Positions 58,650 through 64,000 of a DNA stretch of 64,000 nucleotides are shown piece after piece. Both the position numbers and the translations under genes were made by a program. A model generated the notes under the pieces. It did not search any database and was not told the DNA's origin. It worked only from the letters and a program-made list of their open reading frames with translations. How positions within the stretch are numbered: position 1 is the first letter of the stretch; each line of letters opens with the position of its first letter. The stretch spans positions 464,069,576-464,133,575 of the forward strand of contig CM077116.1 in NCBI GenBank assembly GCA_039619475.1, in the 5' to 3' direction. Source of the DNA: Icerya purchasi (Eukaryota > Arthropoda > Insecta > Hemiptera > Monophlebidae).

Positions 58650-59190
58650 TCTCGAGTCAGTTATAACGTTTATTTGTGATAAAGCACGCAATATTTGATC
58701 GTATGCAACTGCTATGAATACATAAATTGTATCAGAAATTTTTATACGGAACGTCATTATAATACAAATCTTTTATTAAAAGAAAAATGACACTTATACT
58801 GATACTAATTTTGAAAAAAAGAAGAATTTTCCTACGCAAAACAAACTAGCAACTAGCAATAATTCAATTTATTTACCATACCGAAACTATATAAAAGATT
58901 AATATAATTACTTATGTTCGCTTAATCACGAATTTATGACGTTAATCTATTGAAGTTATTAAAATTATCCAGTAGCTAATTTTTAATTTGCAACAGGCAA
59001 TTGTTTTCGTTCTTTATGTTCATAATTTCAGCAGGAATTTTTTGCTAATAGATCAATTTAAATATTTCGTGTTATTGATAAAGTTATGTACCTTTGGGTC
59101 TTATATATGAAATTTTAGAAGCTCTAGTTATCTTCTTCACTTTCCGGATTTGAAGGTCGAGAAGATGAAGTTTATAATCGATAAAATATA
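58650..59190. other. anonymous DNA, perhaps LINE 3' flank
   Basis: Nothing recognised; the minus-strand LINE whose RT ends near 59200 may extend into it. Confidence 0.35.
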
Positions 59191-59199
59191 TGATAATAT

Positions 59200-60042
59200 C
59201 CCAGTTTAGCCCGCAGTTTATCCATTTCTTTCCACCAATTTATCAATTCCGTTGATTTAGATTCTTCTTTTTTGTTATGGGTTTGAGATTTCTTTCATTA
59301 ATGGGGTTGATTGTTTTATGCCCAGACTTATTTGATCTGTCCCGCTACTATTGCGTAAGATAACTTCGGCGATATCAACTCATTTTAGTATTGTTTTAAA
59401 ATTTTTGGGGTCATCAAACGCATAAGTTTATATATTGCCGGGATTGATTGTCTGATTTTTTTTTTTACTACTATGTAATGTTTCCAGCTTATAGTAGTTA
59501 CACCTCTAAGTATTTAATTTTAGGTACGTATTGTATAATTTAACAGTCAGTGCCGCAATAATTGCCATTATCAGCACGTACGCAATTATGGTATTTCGTA
59601 ATAAATTTTTGGATAAAAGTGCAACGACTTGGTGGCCTAAGGTACATCAATTTAGTTTTATCAGCATTTATAGGAAGGTCTCGACTATGCGCTTAATTTA
59701 CAAGAATGTATTTATGTCTTTTTACATTAATTCCTCAGTTTCACGTATAGCAGTATTTTCAATATGGCAATATCATATTCGCATTTTTGATATATTTGTG
59801 CGAGTGTATTTGTATATATCAGGAATAAAATACCTTGACCTACGTCCATATCTCCTTCATTACTGTAAATATCATTTATTTTTTAATTTCCGGTTTTTTA
59901 AATAATCCGCGAACCACTTGTTAACAATACCGATGTTGTAAAGCTATCTTATCAATTTAACGTGGTTTATCGTATAAGACGCTGAAGTTCAGGTCGATAA
60001 ATACTAGTAAAAATTGATTCCCTTCGGCCAAACCTTCATATA
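59200..60042 (-). pseudogene. LINE reverse transcriptase, distal half
   Basis: The minus strand reads EGLAEGNQFLLVFIDLNFSV (60000-60040), IVNKWFADYL (near 59910), INDIYSNEGDMDVGQG and LFLIYTNTLAQIYQKC (near 59790-59830). Then come LPINADKTKLMYLRPPS (59630-59690), KYLEV and KIRQSIPAIYKLMRLMTPK (near 59430). These are the successive palm and thumb blocks of a LINE RT of the CR1/L2-like sort. The YADD box is not readable. Stops are frequent. It joins the N-terminal half at 60911-61250 across a mariner insertion. Confidence 0.8.
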
Positions 60043-60910
60043 TGTAGGGTGAGGTAAAATAATAACCCCTGATATATTTCAAATCGTAATAACGGGAGTT
60101 GAAATAAAGATAAATTTAAAAAATTCCCATGGAAAGAAAGTATATTTCATCATATTTTTTAGCATCGTAAAAAGTTACAATGTAGCTGTTTATTTCTTAA
60201 AAATTACGTCACGAAGATGAGTCACCCTTGTTTTTCACACAATTCTTGCGCATTATTATCGTTCCAATATCGACAGTTTTGACGATTTATCGTACCATTC
60301 ACAGGTAGAAATGTGCTTCGTCTGTAGTAAAAAAAAAATCCAATGGCGTGGGTTTATTTTCGATTTTATCCAATATTGCTTGGCAAAGGTTTCTTCTTTC
60401 GATATGATCGGCGGGTTTCAACCTTTGGGTCATTAAAATCTTATAAGGGTGATTGGTGAAGAATTCTTCTTCAAGATCGCGGCGTTATTTTTAAGTTGCT
60501 GGCGTGCGTAGACCGTCTAGGACTTTTTGCTATCGCGATGCGAACTGTTTCGACTGTTACACTCTTACGAACTACTGATCTTTTTCGACCTGCGGGCATT
60601 CTTTTATTGGTGGACGATGTCTCTCGAAAATTTTTAATCTAAAAGCTCAAACTATTGCTGAATGGTACGGTTTTCTTGGCGGAATGTTAAAATGTTTACG
60701 AAATGCGCGCACAGTTACTACGAAAATACGCCTCCACGGCGAATGCGCATTCCTAGTCAGCTAGGCATAGTGAAAAATGAATACTAAACATGAAATGTGA
60801 AGGTTCGGACTACACGAGGGTGGCCTTGTTATCTCTCTACGCGTTTTTTTTTCTTTTTTCGAAGCAGTGACGATTTGAAATGTGTCAAATTATTTTGCCC
60901 CACCCTGTTG
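60043..60910 (-). mobile_element. Tc1/mariner-family relic inserted in the LINE
   Basis: The right end (minus strand) reads CAACAGGGTGGGGCAAAATA and the left end TGTAGGGTGAGGTAAAATAA, with TA outside each (60041-60042 and 60911-60912). The minus strand encodes a transposase relic: MPAGRKRSVV from 60599, RILHQ, HPYKILMTQRLKPADHIERR, NLCQAILDKIENKP and TDEAHFYL (60303-60330, first catalytic D). GTINRQNCRYWNDNNAQEL follows. The DEAHFxLxGxxNxQNCRYW block defines a widespread IS630/mariner-type group. One frame change follows FYL and a stop comes after CEKQG. The LINE reading resumes on each side, which confirms the insertion. Confidence 0.82.
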
Positions 60911-61250
60911 TATTATAAATAATTTTTAGCAATTCTGACGTGATTTATTTCTCCTAGAGCCGAATTGTAGCGGTTATATAATATTTCATTATTTTTTAGG
61001 TGTTCTCTTATATGGGTGGAATGTAGTGTTCTACTATTTATGCATTGACAGAAGTAATGATAATCGGCTTATAGCTGAAACAATCAGTGCGATTTTCTTT
61101 TTTATAAATTAGTCTGACCTTTCCAAATTTTTATTGGCCGGTATTAATGGCCCTACATGCCTAATGAGACGTTTTTTATCAATAATTTTGTTTCCATCAT
61201 ATCCCGGTGCTTTATTGCTTACAATTTTTTTGTACTAATTCGATATATAA
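60911..61250 (-). pseudogene. LINE reverse transcriptase, N-terminal half
   Basis: The minus strand reads NKAPGYDGNKIIDK (near 61190-61220), PLIPA, then KKENRTDCFSYKPIIITSVN (near 61080). It ends in a degraded EHYIHH-type and LQFGSRRN segment (near 60960). NKAPGxDG, (C/N)YRPIxxTSVxxK and QFGFR are the first three RT blocks. It continues directly, after the mariner insertion, into 59200-60042. Confidence 0.8.
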
Positions 61251-61308
61251 TCAGTGTTTGTATCTTCTGTTATTAAATTCTATATACGGTAGCATTTTAT
61301 AAGAATTA

Positions 61309-61367
61309 ATATATACATATGTATATATATATACATACATATATATATTATATATATATATATATAC

Positions 61368-61451
<84 letters not shown>

Positions 61452-61452
61452 A
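61309..61452. repeat. (TA)n microsatellite, longest in the window
   Basis: More than 130 bases of TA with TACATA and TATG interruptions. The 87-codon frame over it is an artefact. Confidence 0.95.
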
Positions 61453-61648
61453 CTGGTTTAAGAATTTATCAGGTATATCTTGCGATTTACCAAAACGTTT
61501 GTACTTATGCTATTTTAATATAATCGCAACAAATTATTATTACATTTCATATTTATTACGCAACCATTTTCCTCTTTTCTGAGGTGTATCCTATTAACGC
61601 AAACAAATTTATAATGAACGTTATTTCTAAATATCTTCTGGTTAATTC

Positions 61649-61788
61649 TAATAAATATTCACAAATTATATACGTAAACACAGAAGTTATTTTACTATAT
61701 TAATTTCGTTTAAAATTAATGCGAATTTAATATAGTAAATTAACTTCCGTGTTTACGTATATGTATATAATTTGTGAATATTTATTAT
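61649..61788. repeat. 140-bp foldback element
   Basis: The left arm TAATAAATATTCACAAATTA and onwards to 61704 pairs with the right arm 61726-61788 over more than 50 bases. The right arm has a 6-bp ATATAC-type addition; the loop is about 20 bases. It lies between the ORF1 C-terminal remnant and the RT of the minus-strand LINE. No target duplication identified. Confidence 0.85.
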
Positions 61789-61869
61789 AATGAAGTATTT
61801 TTGCTTTTTGTTTAGCTTCGCGTATGATTTTTATAGAATCTCGATAAATTTTCGTTAAAGTATATTTTT

Positions 61870-62493
61870 AAATTACTGTTTTGATTATCGGTAATACATC
61901 TTCATCGTACACTGTAATTGGTTTTTCTCATTTCTAGAAATTGATCTGCTACTATTACTAATTACCATCGGTTTGGATAATTTATTATTACGTGCCGATA
62001 GGCGATGCGCTGCGACTAATCGCGTTTTATACTAACGTTTAACTTTTTGCTAATAATATTCGGCAGATTTTTACCGGGATATTCCGATATACCATATAAT
62101 TCAGGGTTTTTTCGGTGCCGTATTGTTCTAGCTCATGTACAATACTATCCAACTCTGTAATCTGGTTATGTTTCTTTATCAACTCTTCTTCTAAACTTTT
62201 TATTTCATCCCTCAATGATTTGTGTATATTTATAATTTCTTCACACTGATTTCCGATGAAGTTTATCGAAGTTTTTAACTCCTGTACGTCTTTATGCAAA
62301 ACGCCTATGTTTTGTGCTAAGGACATAGAAGATGATTCCTCGTTTGAATCAGATTCAGAATAATGAACGTTTGTTTCTAGAGCGTTAGTATTTTTTTTTT
62401 TTCATATTCACTTCTATTGTTTGACTTTGTCGACTTTTTTTCCTTTTTAAGTTTACTATTAGCGGAGGGACTGATTTTTTGTTGTTTGGCATT
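61870..62493 (-). pseudogene. LINE ORF1 (coiled-coil RNA-binding protein) relic
   Basis: The minus strand opens with MPNNKKSVPPLIVNLKRKK (from 62493). After a frame change it reads SESDSNEESSSMSLAQNIG, then VQELKTSINFIGNQCEEII and KSLEEELIKKHNQITELDSI. VHELEQYGTEKTL and a shift follow at about 62090. Near 61950-62010 it reads AAHRLSARNNKLSKPMVI. A coiled coil followed by LEQYxR and then (A)HR(L)xxRNNKxxPxxV is the ORF1 plan of CR1/L2-type LINEs. It is upstream of and on the same strand as the RT at 59.2-61.25 kb, so both belong to one element of more than 3 kb. Confidence 0.75.
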
Positions 62494-62529
62494 TTATTCA
62501 TTTTAAGGGTAGTTGTTATATTAGATAGT

Positions 62530-62840
62530 ATAGATTACTATTTACGATAACGATATTATCACAAATATAAACAGCTAGGCTTGATAAATCAGAAGGAACG
62601 AGACTGTTAGGAAAGGTAGAAGCGTAAAAGTTTGGTGTGGATTTTTTTAAGCAAGGGACTTGTGTTAGAAATTCTGTTAAAAAGCAGCGGGAGGAAGTCT
62701 TTTATGCTTTTATTTGCCTTTATTGCTGTTTTTTTTTTTTTTCTTTTTAATTTAAAACAACAAAGTTTGCAGGAAGATTGTAATTTTAAAAGTTGTCGTG
62801 GCCAGTTTGCTGTGTTTTTTGTTTTTGGAATCCGGTTTCA
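62530..62840. other. anonymous DNA upstream of candidate exon
   Basis: Contains a T-run near 62730-62750 and a polypyrimidine-like stretch ending GGTTTCAG at 62834-62841. No domain recognised. Confidence 0.35.
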
Positions 62841-62841
62841 G

Positions 62842-62961
62842 TGTGCACTCAGTGCTGTTATAGTACGGAGTGTATGACTTGTAGTGGTGAGGTAGCAGCG
62901 GCGAAGCGAATACTTCAAAAAAAAAAAAAAGGGAGAAAGAAAAAAGATAAAAATGAAGAAA
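62842..62961 (+). other. candidate host exon, Cys-rich and Lys-rich, 120 bp
   Basis: It lies between a plausible acceptor (TTTCAG at 62836-62841) and a consensus donor (GTAAGT at 62962-62967), and 120 bp keeps the frame. The open frame reads CTQCCYSTECMTC, then SGEVAAAKRILQ, then KKKKGRKKKDKNEE. The CxxCCx4CxxC pattern suggests a zinc-binding knuckle, followed by a possible bipartite nuclear localisation signal. I do not recognise the family. The lysine run partly reflects a poly-A tract, which argues for caution. Confidence 0.35.
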
Positions 62962-62969
62962 GTAAGTAT

Positions 62970-64000
62970 ACGTACGATTCGCCGCGGGTTATAATAACAT
63001 GTATTTTCGGTACGATTTATAACATTCGTATGTGGTATTATATGTGTCGGAATTTACTAGCGAATGAATCACTAGTTTCAGCAAACGAGAATTTACGAAT
63101 TATTTCCATTCCGGTGTACGGTAGTAATCGTTGTGTGTGAATTAGTGTTCCGTGGAAAAATATCTCGGCAGAGGCGTGTACGTGCGTTCGCACATAATTT
63201 CGTTCATATTACGGCATGTCTACAGCTTTTCATAGTTGTAAAATAGCTTACGGCGTTTTCATTTGTAAAGCAGATTTTGTCATTATAATGCGGAGGTACA
63301 AACTCCTTTTGTATTGATAATAGTCGAGATTAGTCAGTTAAGTGATTACATCAGAATTGTATTCAGTTTCGAATTGCTCCAGTCTACGTGATTTTTTTTT
63401 TGTTCAAATTTATTCGACTGAAAACTCGCAAAAAAAAAAAAAGAATCTATATACATATGTATATGTTTTTTTGTATTAAACTTCTTTGCTTTTATGACTT
63501 AAGGCTTGAGTTCGCAGGCTTAGGTTTCGAGTAACATAGCTGGAAGGCGATAGTAGAATTTTTAACATAATTAATTTTTCACTCGTCGTGTAATGTAAAT
63601 TGGCTTTTATTGTTAAACTTCGGCTACAAAAATGTTGCGTCACTTTGTTTTCTATGTAGTTCAAAAGCGAGACTTCGATTTAGAATTGCCCGTGCACAGT
63701 TAGCTGAGGGGGAATGGTTTTAGGGTCTAGACGACTCCACATGAAAAATAAAATAAAATACGGTTTTTTGAATTAAGGAAACACGGTGTTATTATAATCG
63801 AAATCTCACACAGTTGACAAATCTCGGTGTGTCACGTCACGTCGTTTGGCAGTAGGTAACAAGTATTTTATGATGTTATTTACGCGTTAATACGTTGTAA
63901 ATTCACTATTTTTAACAGTTTATGTCTTTTAAAATTATTTTTGCTTCTAATGATTTACCTATATAATACCTATTAAAAATTTCGGAATTTGTTTGAAATA
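62970..64000. other. anonymous DNA to window end
   Basis: No recognised motif; an A-run lies at 63430-63442. If the exon candidate is real this would be intron. Confidence 0.35.

Noticed and set aside
61319..61582. 87-codon frame rich in alternating Y and I
   Set aside because: It is the translation of a (TA)n microsatellite.

Overview
The window is AT-rich animal nuclear DNA with long homopolymer runs, (TA)n microsatellites and no operon-like gene packing. The mobile-element repertoire (Jockey and R1-like LINEs, Tc1/mariner, hAT, PIF/Harbinger with a MADF protein, Helitron and Helentron) points to an arthropod, most likely an insect; the species cannot be named from the sequence. I found no rRNA, tRNA, CRISPR array or recognisable complete host gene. 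The window reads as intergenic or intronic DNA filled with transposon remains, with perhaps one to three candidate host exons (57.9, 58.6 and 62.8-63.0 kb).

Layout. 0-1.5 kb: minus-strand hAT transposase of the ZMYM1/DUF4371 type, cut by the window edge. 1.5-8 kb: mostly anonymous, with a 13-bp tandem array and copy A of an unnamed dispersed repeat. 8-9 kb: two small LINE pieces on opposite strands. 12.3-16.3 kb: a LINE 3' end, a possible 3.5-kb hAT element and an RNase H relic. 17.1-18.5 kb: a deleted PIF/Harbinger element. 23.8-28.3 kb: a minus-strand LINE RT relic followed by a plus-strand Jockey element with ORF1 and ORF2. 29.05-30.77 kb: a complete Tc1-like transposon with an unbroken 355-aa DD34E transposase and roughly 233-bp inverted repeats. 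31.2-35.7 kb: rolling-circle transposon cluster holding Helentron helicase and endonuclease relics on both strands, an 874-bp non-autonomous Helitron with both ends, and two poly-A retroinsertions with target-site duplications. 36.3-36.8 kb: copy B of the dispersed repeat. 38.9-40.4 kb: a Tigger-like DDE relic and a 774-bp Harbinger MITE that still carries a MADF-domain exon. 45.2-49.7 kb: three separate MITEs (hAT-like, Transib-like, mariner-like). 50.6-52.9 kb: LINE and mariner relics. 53.35-57.0 kb: a Jockey-type LINE interrupted by two MITEs and a 5'-truncated R1-like LINE. 59.2-62.5 kb: a degenerate LINE interrupted by a mariner-family relic, a (TA)n block and a foldback element.

The only coding unit that looks potentially functional is the Tc1-like transposase. 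The other transposon genes carry stops, frameshifts or deletions. Their value is mainly chronological: nested insertions with readable target-site duplications give the relative order in which families were active. No new biochemical system is evident. The least conventional items are the MADF-bearing Harbinger MITE, the Helentron endonuclease relics, the two-copy unnamed repeat and the Cys-rich, lysine-rich candidate exon near 62.9 kb. All family assignments come from motifs read by eye, without database searches.
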